Shown here piece after piece: positions 55,450-64,000 of a stretch of DNA of 64,000 nucleotides; position 1 is the stretch's first letter; each line of letters begins with the position of its first letter. A model generated the notes under the pieces. It was not told the DNA's origin, did no database searches, and saw only the letters and a program-made list of their open reading frames with translations. Position numbers and translations under genes: made by a program. Origin of the DNA: Actinokineospora inagensis DSM 44258 (lineage in GTDB: Bacteria; Actinomycetota; Actinomycetes; Mycobacteriales; Pseudonocardiaceae); assembly GCF_000482865.1 (NCBI RefSeq), contig NZ_AXWW01000038.1, forward strand, positions 21,904-85,903. Direction: 5' to 3'.

Positions 55450-56396
55450 TCGACCGCCCAGGTGAGCGCCAGGTTCTCCTCGTCGGGCCGCGGGCTCCAG
55501 CGCACCGAGGTGATCTCCGTCTGCTCCGGCACCACGTACACCGTGTGCCCGCTGGCGATCTCGCCCGGCTGCACCCCGATCCGGTGCGGCGGCCGCGACG
55601 ACAGCGACACCGGCGCCTTCGAGATCGACTGCCCGTCCGGGCCGACCAGCACCAGGTACAGGTCCGGCAGGGTGGAGAACGGCACGGAGCCCCGGTTGGT
55701 CAACTCGGTGTGCACCACGATCGACCGCTCACCCGGCTGCAACCGGTACCCGGCCGCGGTGAACAGGTAGTCGGCCGGGTCGACGACCTCGACCAGTTGG
55801 ATCGCCAGCCGCTCGCCCTCCAACCCGGAGGTCTCCAACACGGCGCCCACCTTGCCCTGCCGGGACGCGCTCGACCGGACCGCGGGCTGAGTGCGGTCCA
55901 TCGGCCCACCCGCCGCGGGCTGGTCGCCCCGCGCCCAACTCGACGACTGCGGCGGCCCCCACGTGCTGATCGGTTCGCTCGCCGCCGGGAACGGCTGGCT
56001 CGGCGGACTCGCCTGGTACACCGGCGACTGGAACGGCTGGCTCGGCGGGCCCACCCGCACCGGCCCGCTCGGCGGCGGATACCCCTGCTGCGCGAACGGA
56101 TCCGGCGCGTACGGCTGCTGCTGGACCGGTTGCATGGGCTGGACCGGCTGCTGCTGGTAGGGCTGCCCGTACTGCTGCTGCGGCGCGTACGCAGCCATCC
56201 TGGCCAGCGCGGCGCGAACCCCGTTCGGATCACACTCGACCCCGACGAGCAGGGGCAGCCCGGAGCCGGAAAGCGCCACCAGCCGCGCCGCCGCCTCCCG
56301 CGGGTCGATACCCACCCGCGCGGCCACCTCGTGCACCGCCGCCCTGCCCACCTCGGCCACCACACCGAGCAGGCGGGCGTCAACCGGATCCGTCAC
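55446..56396 (-). CDS. Winged-helix / Pro-Gln-rich linker / beta-domain protein
   Basis: A 316-residue protein. Residues 1-65 look like a winged helix (DARLLGVVAEVGRAAVHEVA, VGIDPREAAARLVAL). Residues 70-165 are a Pro/Gln/Tyr-rich disordered linker. Residues 170-316 form a beta domain resembling DUF4352 (LFTAAGYRLQPGERSIVVHT, LTNRGSVPFSTLPDLYLVLV). No membrane span or signal is evident, although DUF4352 domains are often extracellular. GTG 56396. Confidence 0.7.
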   Translation of the reverse strand: MTDPVDARLLGVVAEVGRAAVHEVAARVGIDPREAAARLVALSGSGLPLLVGVECDPNGVRAALARMAAYAPQQQYGQPYQQQPVQPMQPVQQQPYAPDPFAQQGYPPPSGPVRVGPPSQPFQSPVYQASPPSQPFPAASEPISTWGPPQSSSWARGDQPAAGGPMDRTQPAVRSSASRQGKVGAVLETSGLEGERLAIQLVEVVDPADYLFTAAGYRLQPGERSIVVHTELTNRGSVPFSTLPDLYLVLVGPDGQSISKAPVSLSSRPPHRIGVQPGEIASGHTVYVVPEQTEITSVRWSPRPDEENLALTWAVD

Positions 56397-56523
56397 TCCA
56401 CGGACGCTACCCGGTCGCCGGTGGCCCCGCCCCGGAAGCCGTGGCCAGACACGATGATCTTGGCCCTCGGTGATCACCCGCTCACGCAGGCGGCCCAGCC
56501 CACACCGCCGGATGCCACCGATC

Positions 56524-56940
56524 TCAGGGGCACAGGTACTTGCGCACCGCGACGAGGATCTTCTTCGACTTCTCCGGCCCGAACCCCTCCGGGTGATCGG
56601 CCGAGGTGAACCGCTTCTGCACCAAGTCGACGAGCTTGTCCTCGGTGAACCCCTGCTTCACCGAGGAGCACTGGTCCCGGCCGCGGCTGACCACGCGGTC
56701 CGGCTTCCCGTCGACGATGTCGGGGTCGATGGCGGTCAGGTCACGAACGTAGGCGTCCGCAGTGGCCGCGTCCGGTTTGGTCGGTATCCCGGCCGCGGAG
56801 ATGTCGGCTGCGGAGGCGGTGGCCTGCGCGCTCGCTGCGCCTTGCTCGCTCGGCGTGGTCGGCACGGGCGACACGGTGTGCGTGCTACCGCATCCGGCAG
56901 CGACCACCAGCGCAGTGACGATCAGTATCCGATGTCTCAC
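56524..56940 (-). CDS. Small lipoprotein
   Basis: A 138-residue lipoprotein: signal with lipobox VVAAGC, a Ser/Thr/Ala linker, then a helical domain of about 75 residues with two cysteines (DQCSSVKQGFTEDKLV and KYLCP at the end) that may pair. The pattern recalls DUF732-type wall proteins. Function unknown. Confidence 0.72.
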   Translation of the reverse strand: MRHRILIVTALVVAAGCGSTHTVSPVPTTPSEQGAASAQATASAADISAAGIPTKPDAATADAYVRDLTAIDPDIVDGKPDRVVSRGRDQCSSVKQGFTEDKLVDLVQKRFTSADHPEGFGPEKSKKILVAVRKYLCP

Positions 56941-56991
56941 GTCACATAATGATCGCTATGGGGTTGCTGACCGTTACGACCGACTGGGCCG

Positions 56992-57921
56992 TCAGTAGTC
57001 CGCTTCCAGCACGGCCAGCGCGGCGGCGAGGTCGGCGGGGTAGTCGCTGGTGAACTCGACCCACTGGCCGTCGGACGGGTGGTGGAAGCCCAGCGAGCGG
57101 GCGTGCAGCCACTGGCGGCTCAGGCCCAACCGCTTGGCCAGCACCGGGTCTGCGCCGTAGGTGAGGTCGCCGACGCAGGGGTGGCGCAGGGCGGAGAAGT
57201 GCACCCGGATCTGGTGGGTGCGGCCGGTCTCCAAGTGGACGTCCATGAGGGACGCCGCGCGGAAGGCCTCGATCGTCTCGTAGTGCGTGATGCTCGGCTT
57301 GCCGCCCGCGACCACCGCCCACTTGTAGTCGTGGCGCGGGTGCCGGTCGATGGGGGCGTCGATGGTGCCGAGACTCGGGTCGGGATGGCCCTGGACGAGC
57401 GCGTGGTAGCGCTTCTCCACGGTCCGCTCCTTGAACGCCCGCTTCAACACCGTGTACGCGTGCTCGCTCTTGGCGACGACCATGACGCCCGTGGTGCCGA
57501 CGTCCAGCCGGTGCACGACGCCTTGGCGCTCGGCGGCGCCGGATGTCGACACGCGGATACCGGCGGCGGCGAGACCACCGATCACCGTGGGCCCGCTCCA
57601 CCCCGGACTCGGGTGCGCCGCGACGCCGACGGGCTTGTCCACCACCACCACGTCGTCGTCCTGGTGCAGGATCACCAGTCCCGCAACGGGAATCGCCTTC
57701 ACCTCGACCGGGCGGTCGGGCTCGGGCAGCGTGACCTCCAGCCACGACCCGGCCATCAACCGGTCGGACTTGCCCGCGGGCTGACCGTCGAGCAGCACGT
57801 CGCCCGACTCGGTCAGCGCGGCGATCACCGTGCGGGACAGGCCGAGGAGCTTGGCCAGGCCGGCGTCGACCCGCATGCCGTCGAGGCCGTCGGGGACGGG
57901 GAGGGTGCGCGAGTCGCTCAT
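56992..57921 (-). CDS. rluD: RluD-family pseudouridine synthase
   Basis: A 309-residue RNA pseudouridine synthase. N-terminal S4 RNA-binding domain ([20 protein letters not shown]), then the catalytic domain with Asp in [24 protein letters not shown] and [16 protein letters not shown]. The expected target is 23S rRNA helix 69, by family. ATG overlaps the lspA stop, the same pairing as in mycobacteria. Confidence 0.94.
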   Translation of the reverse strand: MSDSRTLPVPDGLDGMRVDAGLAKLLGLSRTVIAALTESGDVLLDGQPAGKSDRLMAGSWLEVTLPEPDRPVEVKAIPVAGLVILHQDDDVVVVDKPVGVAAHPSPGWSGPTVIGGLAAAGIRVSTSGAAERQGVVHRLDVGTTGVMVVAKSEHAYTVLKRAFKERTVEKRYHALVQGHPDPSLGTIDAPIDRHPRHDYKWAVVAGGKPSITHYETIEAFRAASLMDVHLETGRTHQIRVHFSALRHPCVGDLTYGADPVLAKRLGLSRQWLHARSLGFHHPSDGQWVEFTSDYPADLAAALAVLEADY

Positions 57922-58538
57922 TCCGCCTTGCCGCCCTTGCCCTTGCGGGTCACGGTCCCGTCGTAGTCGCGGCCGAGCAGGGCCATCAGCACGATCAGCA
58001 CGCCGCCGACGCTGATGCCCGAGTCGGCGACGTTGAAGACCGGGAAGACGTCCGCGTTCGGCGCGAACACCGAGATGAAGTCGATGACGTGGCCCTGGAA
58101 CACGCCGGGCGCGCGGAACACCCGGTCGGTCAGGTTGCCGAGGGCACCGGCGAGCACCAGGCCCAGCCCCAGCGCCCAGCCGATCGACCGCAGCTTCGGC
58201 ATGATCCACACGATGGCGACCACCACCGCCGCCGCGATCAGGGTGAACAGCCAGGTCATCCCGGTCGCCATGGAGAACGCGGCGCCGGGGTTGCGGATCA
58301 ACTGCAGGTAGACCAGGCCGCCGAGCACCTTGATCGGCTGCTCGCCCGCCAGGTTCGCCACCACGATGATCTTCGTGACCAGGTCCAGGGCGTACACGAG
58401 CACGGCCGCGACGACCAGGATCAACCCCCGCCGCGGCGGAAGCGCCGCACTGACCTCGGGTTCGACCGGGTTCTCGACCTGGTCGTCGTCGCTACGCTCG
58501 GTGTTCACCGACCCATTGTCCACCGGCCCATTGTCCAC
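57918..58538 (-). CDS. lspA: Signal peptidase II (lipoprotein signal peptidase)
   Basis: Cleaves lipoprotein signals after Lgt modification. Four membrane spans, with the two catalytic Asp in GNLTDRVFR and [12 protein letters not shown], plus [10 protein letters not shown]. There is an acidic N-terminal extension of about 35 residues. Three in-frame GTG codons lie in a tandem repeat CCCATTGTCCAC (58512 and 58527); the first at 58538 is listed, giving 206 residues, but the third would also serve. Confidence 0.96.
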   Translation of the reverse strand: MDNGPVDNGSVNTERSDDDQVENPVEPEVSAALPPRRGLILVVAAVLVYALDLVTKIIVVANLAGEQPIKVLGGLVYLQLIRNPGAAFSMATGMTWLFTLIAAAVVVAIVWIMPKLRSIGWALGLGLVLAGALGNLTDRVFRAPGVFQGHVIDFISVFAPNADVFPVFNVADSGISVGGVLIVLMALLGRDYDGTVTRKGKGGKAE

Positions 58539-58576
58539 GCTGAGGGCGCCCGCTCTCTTACCTGGGCCTCGCGCTC

Positions 58577-59929
58577 TTACTCGGCCAGGAACGACGGCAG
58601 CGGACGCGCGTCGTCAACAGGCGCCCAACGACCGTCGACCACCGCGTACTCCACGGCTGGACCGTCGGCGACCAGGGCGTGCAGGGCGGCGATGAGGCGG
58701 TCGATGTGCTCGGGGCGGGTGCCCAGGCCGACGCTGACCCGAACCGCGCGGTCCTCCCCCGCGTCCACGCGCTCCAGCAGGCGGCGGGTGGCGATGTGGG
58801 CGCAGAAGGCGCCGTCGCGGACCCCGATGCCGTGCTCGGCGGACAGGACCGCGGCGACCAGACCGGCCTCGACACCGTTGACGGTGAAGCTGACGACGCC
58901 GACGCGGTCGTGGTCGTCACCGAAGAGGCTCAGCGCGCGCAGACCGGGGACCGTGGCCAGACCCGCGCGGAGGCGGTCGAGCAGTTCGCGTTCGTGGGCG
59001 ACGACGGAGTCCCAGTCGGCGGCGAGGGTGTCGCAGGCGACGGCGAGGGCGTGCGCGCCGACGACGTTGGGCGAGCCCGCCTCGTGCCGCTCGGGTACGG
59101 CGGCCCAGGCGACGCCGAGGCGGTCACCGTGGTCGACGACCTGGGCGGTCGCGCCGCCACCGACCAGGTACGGCTCGGCGGCCTTGAGCCAGTCGGCGCG
59201 GCCGATAAGAGCGCCGGACCCGAACGGGGCATAGAGCTTGTGCCCGGACAAGACGACGTAGTCGACGTCGAGGGCGCGGATGTCGATGGGCCGGTGCGGG
59301 GCGAGCTGGGCCGCGTCCAACACGACTCGTGCGCCACACCTGCGTGCGACAGCGCTAAGAGCGGCGACCGGCCACACCTCGCCGGTGACGTTGGAAGCCC
59401 CGGTGAGCACTACGAGCCGCGGCCCGACCGGGGTGGCCTGCAACGCCTCTTCAAGAGCGTGGACCGCGTCGTCCGCGTTCGCCGGAGTCTGCACCCGGCG
59501 CACAGACGGCCCCCGCCACGGCAGCAGCGCGGCGTGGTGCTCGGTGTCGAACAAGACCACCGACGTCGCCTTGGGCAGGGCCTTGGCCAGCAGGTTAAGA
59601 CTGTCCGTTGTGTTGCGGGTGAACACGACCGTGTCGGTCTCACATGCCCCGACGAACCGGCGCAGCACCCGACGCGCCCGCTCGTAGACCTTGGTGCTGA
59701 CCTGCGAGGCGAACCCGGCACCCCGGTGCACGCTGGCGTACCAGGGCAGCAGTTCGTCGACCGCGTCGCGCACCGCGTCCAGACAGGGGGCGCTGGCGGC
59801 GTGGTCGAGGTTGGCGTAGCCGACGCGGGTGCCGTCGACCAGCGGGACGACGAGCCGGGCACCGGCCACGGTCGGCACCGGGATCTGCTCCGCGCGGGCG
59901 GCGGGCACGGGGGAAAGGGCGAGCGTCAT
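58577..59929 (-). CDS. Cysteine-desulfurase-like class V aminotransferase
   Basis: A 450-residue PLP enzyme of the SufS/CsdA-like group. Schiff-base Lys in VLSGHKLYAPFGSG, cofactor contacts VFTRNTTDSLNLL, FDTEHHAALLPW and VVLDAAQLAPHRP. A catalytic-loop cysteine of the SufS type would lie near FCAHIATRRLLERVDAG, which holds one Cys. The upstream SAM-responsive riboswitch points to sulfur amino-acid metabolism. The exact substrate is uncertain. Confidence 0.85.
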   Translation of the reverse strand: MTLALSPVPAARAEQIPVPTVAGARLVVPLVDGTRVGYANLDHAASAPCLDAVRDAVDELLPWYASVHRGAGFASQVSTKVYERARRVLRRFVGACETDTVVFTRNTTDSLNLLAKALPKATSVVLFDTEHHAALLPWRGPSVRRVQTPANADDAVHALEEALQATPVGPRLVVLTGASNVTGEVWPVAALSAVARRCGARVVLDAAQLAPHRPIDIRALDVDYVVLSGHKLYAPFGSGALIGRADWLKAAEPYLVGGGATAQVVDHGDRLGVAWAAVPERHEAGSPNVVGAHALAVACDTLAADWDSVVAHERELLDRLRAGLATVPGLRALSLFGDDHDRVGVVSFTVNGVEAGLVAAVLSAEHGIGVRDGAFCAHIATRRLLERVDAGEDRAVRVSVGLGTRPEHIDRLIAALHALVADGPAVEYAVVDGRWAPVDDARPLPSFLAE

Positions 59930-59964
59930 CAGCCGACTCCTGGGTCCGGGACCCTGGAATGACT

Positions 59965-60090
59965 TCGGCGGGTCCGCGCTTGTCCACCCGCACCTCGCGG
60001 GCAGACCAGGTACTCACCCGGGGCACCCCACCGCGGAGGAGGGTTGCCGGCCAACGAGCCGGGGCTTGACGCTGGCACTCATTACCTTGT
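59965..60090 (-). ncRNA. SAM-IV-like riboswitch
   Basis: The minus strand here reads AATGAGTGCCAGCG, CAAGCCCCGGCTCGTTGGCC, GGCAACCCTCC, then GCGGTGGGGTGCCCCGGGTG and a closing TACC (60009-60012) that pairs with GGTA at 60083-60086. This order matches the SAM-I/SAM-IV core, and the extra hairpin after the closing helix (about 59965-60005) fits SAM-IV of actinobacteria. It lies 35 bp before the desulfurase-like gene; ligand binding should reduce its expression. Confidence 0.82.
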
Positions 60091-60141
60091 CGAGAACCCT
60101 ATCGGACGCGTCGCCGCCCAATCGAGGGGGTGCGACCCAGG

Positions 60142-61623
60142 TCACCCCTCGCCGGTCTCCCCGCGCCACTTCGCGAACCGGCCCGCCCGGTCCACGGCCC
60201 GGATCCGCCGCTCGGCCGCGGCCCTGGCCTGCTGGGTCGCCACGATCAGCACCTGGTCACCCTCCTGCAGCCGGGTGTTCGGCCCGGGGGTGAACCCGCC
60301 GCCGGACCGGGCGACCAGGCTGACCGTCGCGCCCGGCGGCAACCGCAGTTCCGACAGGTAGACGCCGTGCAGCTTCGACCCGTTCGGGATGCCGACCTGC
60401 AGCAGTTCGGCGTCCAACTCGTCCAGGGTGGCGACGTCGACGTCGACCTCGCGGGTCCGGGCACCCTGGTCGAGCCGCAGCACCTTGGCCAGCACGGCGA
60501 GGGTGCCGCCCTGCACCAGGGTCAACACGATCACCAGGACGAACACGGCGTCGACGAGCCGCTGCGCGCCCGGCACCCCCTGGGAGAGCGGGATCATGGC
60601 CAGCACGATCGGCACCGCGCCGCGCAACCCGGCCCAGGAGAGGAACACCTGCTCGCGCCAGGGCATCTTGAACGGCAGCGTGGCGATCACCACCGACAAC
60701 GGCCGGGCGATGAGCGTCACGACGGCGCCCGCGACCAGCCCCGGCACCAGCGCGTCGAGCAATCGGTACGGCGAGGCGAACAGTCCCAAGAGGACGAACA
60801 GGCCGATCTGCGCCAGCCAGCCCAAGCCCTCGGCGAACGACACCGTGTCCGAGCGGTGCGGCAGCTTGAAGTTGCCCAGCACCAACGCGGCCAGGTAGGT
60901 GGCGAGCAGACCCGAGGCGTGCACGCTCTGCCCGCACGCGAAGGCCAACACACACACCGCGACCGTGGCGAGCGGGTAAAGACCGGTGGCAGGTAGGGCT
61001 GCCCGGCGAAGGCCGTGCGCGCCCAACCAGCCCAGGACCAAACCGATCGCGGCACCGGCGGCGAGCTCGTAGAGCGCGGTGACCGACAGCAGCCAATCGA
61101 CCTTGTCGGACGACGCGAGCACGACGACCGCGATGTAGCTGGGCGCGTCGTTGATGCCGCTTTCCAGCTCCAGCGACCCGACCAGGCGCCGGGTCACCGA
61201 CAGTTGGCGCAGCACGCTGAACACGGCGGCCGCGTCGGTGGAGGCGAGCACGGCACCCCACAGCAGCGCGTACCGCCAGTCGAACCCGAGCAGCCAGTGC
61301 AAGCAGGCCCCGGTGACCCCGATGGTCACCACTACGGCCACAGTGGACAGTGCGATGCCGGGCAGCAGCGCCGGTCTGACCTCGGTCCACCGGGTGGTCA
61401 GGCCGCCCTCGGCGAGGATGAACACGAGCGCGGCCAGGCCGAGCGACTGGGTCAGCTCGGCGTTGGAGAACTGGATGCCCAGGCCCGCCTCGCCGATGAG
61501 CAGCCCGATCCCCAGGTACAGCAGCAGCGACGGCAGGCCCAGCCGGACCGACACGCGAACCGCGAACACCGCCACCAGCAGCACCGCCGCGCCAATGCCC
61601 AACGCGAAGGTCAGGTCGTGCAC
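60142..61623 (-). CDS. Cation/proton antiporter with RCK_C domain
   Basis: A 493-residue CPA1-type antiporter (NhaP2/YcgO-like potassium-proton group). About 12 membrane spans with the ion-site stretch LESGINDAPSYIAVV and ASTDAAAVFSVLRQ, then from about residue 400 a cytoplasmic TrkA-C domain (GSKLHGVYLSELRLPPGATV, LQEGDQVLIVAT) that usually binds nucleotides to gate transport. ATG 61623. It follows the DUF167 gene by 12 bp. Confidence 0.9.
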   Translation of the reverse strand: MHDLTFALGIGAAVLLVAVFAVRVSVRLGLPSLLLYLGIGLLIGEAGLGIQFSNAELTQSLGLAALVFILAEGGLTTRWTEVRPALLPGIALSTVAVVVTIGVTGACLHWLLGFDWRYALLWGAVLASTDAAAVFSVLRQLSVTRRLVGSLELESGINDAPSYIAVVVLASSDKVDWLLSVTALYELAAGAAIGLVLGWLGAHGLRRAALPATGLYPLATVAVCVLAFACGQSVHASGLLATYLAALVLGNFKLPHRSDTVSFAEGLGWLAQIGLFVLLGLFASPYRLLDALVPGLVAGAVVTLIARPLSVVIATLPFKMPWREQVFLSWAGLRGAVPIVLAMIPLSQGVPGAQRLVDAVFVLVIVLTLVQGGTLAVLAKVLRLDQGARTREVDVDVATLDELDAELLQVGIPNGSKLHGVYLSELRLPPGATVSLVARSGGGFTPGPNTRLQEGDQVLIVATQQARAAAERRIRAVDRAGRFAKWRGETGEG

Positions 61624-61635
61624 GCCACCTCCCGC

Positions 61636-61959
61636 TCACTCGCCCAGCAACCGCTCCAACACCGCCCCGCCGTCCGCGGGTGGCGGATCGATCTCGACGA
61701 CCTTGTCCCGACCGCGCTCCCCGGAGACGATCACCACGTCCCGACCGCGCACACCGAACGCCGCGGCGACCGCCAGCCGGACCGCCTCGTTCGCCTTGCC
61801 CGCCACCGCGGGCGCGGTGACGGCGACCACCAGCACACCGCCGCCGGTACCACTGACACCGCCCGCCGCGCCACCGACCGGCCCACCACCGTCCCAGCGA
61901 CCGCCGACCGCGGTGCGCCGGGCACCGGGCCGCACCCGGACACCGAACCGGAGCCCCAC
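61636..61959 (-). CDS. DUF167 (YggU-like) protein
   Basis: A 107-residue protein with the DUF167 core: GLRFGVRVRPGARRTAVGG, VTAPAVAGKANEAVRLAVAA and VVIVSGERGRDKVVEI. A Gly-rich insertion lies between the first strands. Function unknown. GTG 61959 is preceded by GGAGG at 4 bp. It starts an operon with the antiporter. Confidence 0.85.
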   Translation of the reverse strand: MGLRFGVRVRPGARRTAVGGRWDGGGPVGGAAGGVSGTGGGVLVVAVTAPAVAGKANEAVRLAVAAAFGVRGRDVVIVSGERGRDKVVEIDPPPADGGAVLERLLGE

Positions 61960-62335
61960 CGCACCTCCGTCCACAGTGGACAATCGGCGAATCGGCCAAC
62001 CCCCGGAGGGTATCCCGCGGCCACTGTACCGAGGCAGCCGGGTCGTTCGTGGATCAACGAAAGGATTGTGGACGAACGCGGCGAATGTGGACAACCCGCG
62101 TCATGGGGCCAACCGACCGGCCCGTTCGGACCATCGGCCGTGCTGATACACCCAAATGGACCAAGGAATGCTGCTGCATCACTCGTAAGGACCCACTGTC
62201 CACCACGGAAAGTTGCGCTGTGCACTTGCGTGATCACGGGTCTAGCATGGGTCGACCGTCGCACCGGACCGTCCGCAGAAGGAGGTGCCCGCCCCGCCCC
62301 CGGCCCCGTGCCGGGTCCGCCGAGTGGGCCGCCAG
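61960..62335. other. Divergent intergenic region
   Basis: 376 bp with lower G+C than its surroundings and no convincing gene. It contains a CCACAGTGGAC motif at 61969-61981, small TTCGT/ACGAA hairpins near 62050 and DnaA-box-like TGTGGACAA at about 62091. AAGGAGGTG at 62279 precedes the membrane-protein gene and may belong to a GTG start at 62285. Confidence 0.45.
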
Positions 62336-64000
62336 ATGACCGCACACCGTTGGAGCGTCGACACCCCCGACCGGTTGGGCACCCAGGGCCTGTGGGCGGC
62401 CGCGCAGGCTCGGGCCCGGGAGTTGGACCGGGACATCCTGGCGGTGGCCGCGCTCGTCGCGCTCACCGGCTTCGCCGTCGTCCTGCGGGTGGGTGCCGCC
62501 GCCGCGCCGGTGCAGGCGGGAGAAGGCCGTGGCGTGGCGCAGACATACGGCGTGGACGCCCTCGGCACGCTGCTCGACCCCAGCGCGTCCCCGTTGGCCT
62601 GGCTGCAAACCGGCGGCTACACCGCCCTCACCGACGCGTTCGTCCGGCACAGCACAGCGGTCGGCGCGGCCCGCGAACCGATGATCGTCGTGTCGGCGGC
62701 CACCTCGGTGTTGCTCTGGGTGCTCGCGCGCCGCATCGGCCTGTCCCGGCTGACCGCCGCCGCCGCCATCGCCACGATCGCCGTCTCCCCGATGGCCCTG
62801 GGCCTGCAATTGGGCACCAGACCGGAGAACGTCGCCGTCCCGTGGGCCCTGGCCGGGGTGGCGGTCCTGTGGACCCCGCACCGGCACCGCAGGCTGTACT
62901 CGGACCTGTGGGCGACCGCGTTCCTGGTGATCGCGGTGATCACGGCGCCGATGGCGTTCCCGTTGATCATCACCGCGGCCTGGCTCGTGTGGCGCCGCGG
63001 GCGTCGAAGACTGTCGCTGATGCTGTCGTCGTTGTTCGTGCTTGGCACCGGAATAGGCATGGGCGTGTCCACGGCGTTGATCGGCCTGCAGATCGCGACC
63101 GAGGGCCCATCCGCCACGGACTGGTTCGCCCAAGACACAGTCTTCGCTGTCGCAGCAGTCGGTGCCGCCGTCCTTACCTTGTTCTCTTACCGCTTACGTC
63201 CGTTGGCAGCGGGCGTGCTGGCGTTGTTCGCGCTCGCCGCAGTCCCAGGAGGCCCGGACACAGCGGCGTTAGCGGTCGCGGTAGCCCCCGCAGCACTTCT
63301 TGTCGCGGGCGCTGTCGAACGCGCGACCCGCTTCCAACCCCGCGAGTGGACTTGGCACAAGCCACTGCGCGTCCCCACAGCCTTGTTAGCGGCAACCATG
63401 GCCGCCGCCACCCTCCCCACCTGGATCGACGGCCTCCGCGCACCCAGCACCGACCCCACCCCCATCGCCGACGCGGCCCACTGGCTCACCGAGAACCTCC
63501 CCACCACCCCCGTCGTCACCGACGGCACCACCTGGGTCGACCTCCTCCGCGACGGCCGCCCACCCACCGCCACCACCCGCGCGATGGATTGCGCCGCCAC
63601 CTGCGTGTCCCAGTCCTGGCTGCTCGTCACCCCCGCCCTCCGCCTCGTCTTCGCACACCGCCCCACCCTCACCACCGCGGCGGCGACGGCGGAAACCGTC
63701 GCCATCTTCGGCACCGGCGACACCCGCGTCGAAATCCACCGCCCCACCACCGACGGCGAGGCCGAAGCCGACGAACACCAAGCCCGCGTCCAAGCGGGCA
63801 CCCGCATCGCCACCTCCCCCCACATCGCCGCCCCCACCGCCGTCACCGAAACCCTCCGCGCGGGCCGCACCGACCCCCGCCTCCTCACCACCCTGTCCAC
63901 CCTCGCCGCCACCCAACCCATCCGCGTCACCGCCCTCCCCCCCATCCCCGGCGAAGACGCCGCCAACCAACCCCGCCGCCAAGCCGTCCTCACCACCCCC
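62336..64000 (+). CDS. GT-C-like membrane protein (family 39-like), partial
   Basis: A polytopic protein cut by the window end, at least 555 residues. The first span (ILAVAALVALTGFAVVLRVG) is followed by an outside loop, SPLAWLQTGGYTALTDAF, matching the SPPLGWLQLAGY region of actinobacterial family 39 glycosyltransferases. The aspartate-glutamate pair normally after the first span is replaced by GEGRG. About ten spans, then a large extracytoplasmic C-terminal domain (HWLTENLPTTPVVTDGTTWV). ATG 62336 is listed; GTG 62285 and 62324 are in frame. Confidence 0.7.
   Translation, partial: MTAHRWSVDTPDRLGTQGLWAAAQARARELDRDILAVAALVALTGFAVVLRVGAAAAPVQAGEGRGVAQTYGVDALGTLLDPSASPLAWLQTGGYTALTDAFVRHSTAVGAAREPMIVVSAATSVLLWVLARRIGLSRLTAAAAIATIAVSPMALGLQLGTRPENVAVPWALAGVAVLWTPHRHRRLYSDLWATAFLVIAVITAPMAFPLIITAAWLVWRRGRRRLSLMLSSLFVLGTGIGMGVSTALIGLQIATEGPSATDWFAQDTVFAVAAVGAAVLTLFSYRLRPLAAGVLALFALAAVPGGPDTAALAVAVAPAALLVAGAVERATRFQPREWTWHKPLRVPTALLAATMAAATLPTWIDGLRAPSTDPTPIADAAHWLTENLPTTPVVTDGTTWVDLLRDGRPPTATTRAMDCAATCVSQSWLLVTPALRLVFAHRPTLTTAAATAETVAIFGTGDTRVEIHRPTTDGEAEADEHQARVQAGTRIATSPHIAAPTAVTETLRAGRTDPRLLTTLSTLAATQPIRVTALPPIPGEDAANQPRRQAVLTTP

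Noticed and set aside
58512..58538. Two TTGTCCAC boxes before lspA
   Set aside because: They are a 15-bp tandem repeat that encodes the Val-Asp-Asn-Gly start of LspA, so they are better explained as coding DNA.
62076..62100. DnaA-box-like TGTGGACAA sequences, suggesting an origin
   Set aside because: Only one or two boxes occur, with no cluster, no AT-rich unwinding region and no dnaA or dnaN nearby.
1..64000. tRNA or rRNA genes
   Set aside because: No cloverleaf with a T-loop and CCA-ready acceptor, and no rRNA signature, was seen on either strand; a covariance search would be needed to exclude a tRNA fully.

Overview
The window is about 72% G+C DNA from an actinobacterium. The gene order suggests the order Pseudonocardiales (Actinosynnema, Saccharothrix or Lentzea type); this placement is inferred from gene content and order, not from a marker gene. 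Supporting signs are GTG/TTG starts with GTGA/ATGA stop-start overlaps, a DUF5753/DUF397 regulator module, GAF-ANTAR proteins, an F420-dependent PPOX-type protein, PriA in place of separate HisA and TrpF, and a SAM-IV-like riboswitch.

The backbone, read right to left, follows an order I recall from Mycobacterium tuberculosis (lspA Rv1539 to pykA Rv1617): lspA, rluD, dnaE, bioA, bioD, bioB, the small bioB partner, a DUF2567 protein, the Nudix-type NAD regulator, nadA-nadB-nadC, hisH, priA, then trpE, a trp membrane protein, trpC-trpB-trpA, lgt and pyk. Here gltB-gltD also lie between lgt and pyk. Two breaks stand out. hisD, hisC and hisB are missing between nadC and hisH, where a DUF5753/DUF397 module sits instead. 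hisF-hisI lie on the opposite strand about 15 kb from priA, across an accessory segment of roughly 19.5-34.4 kb. bioF is also missing from the bio cluster.

Layout. 0-15.4 kb: minus-strand pyk (partial), DUF2461 protein, class IV aminotransferase, methyltransferase, gltD, gltB, lgt, trpA, trpB, trpC, trp membrane protein, trpE. 15.4-18 kb: two TetR regulators and a PadR operon, with strong palindromic operators and a reading frame broken by one TGA. 18-19.5 kb: hisF, a membrane protein, hisI. 19.5-34.4 kb, accessory: an unrecognised three-gene membrane operon, a DrrAB-like ABC exporter, a lipoprotein, PhoD, an ArsR/SRPBCC pair, a 590-bp repeat element with 27-bp perfect inverted termini around a minisatellite, a frameshifted MFS exporter with its regulator, a sigma-like protein, and a GAF-ANTAR pair. 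34.4-43.3 kb: priA, hisH, the DUF397 module, nadC-nadB-nadA and their regulator. 43.3-50.1 kb: a Lon-N-type protein, DUF2567 protein, bioB partner, bioB, bioD, bioA, a membrane protein and a P450. 50.2-64 kb: dnaE, a uridine-kinase-like protein, a lipoprotein, a winged-helix protein, rluD, lspA, a riboswitch-controlled cysteine-desulfurase-like gene, a cation/proton antiporter, a DUF167 protein and a partial GT-C-like membrane protein.

Beyond housekeeping genes, the most notable features are a dispersed palindromic repeat family (28.9, 44.0 and 54.5 kb), the unclassified operon at 19.9-22.3 kb whose products share a GAMAVG motif, the rearranged his locus, and several well-formed operators. 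No tRNA, rRNA, CRISPR array, transposase or phage gene was seen.
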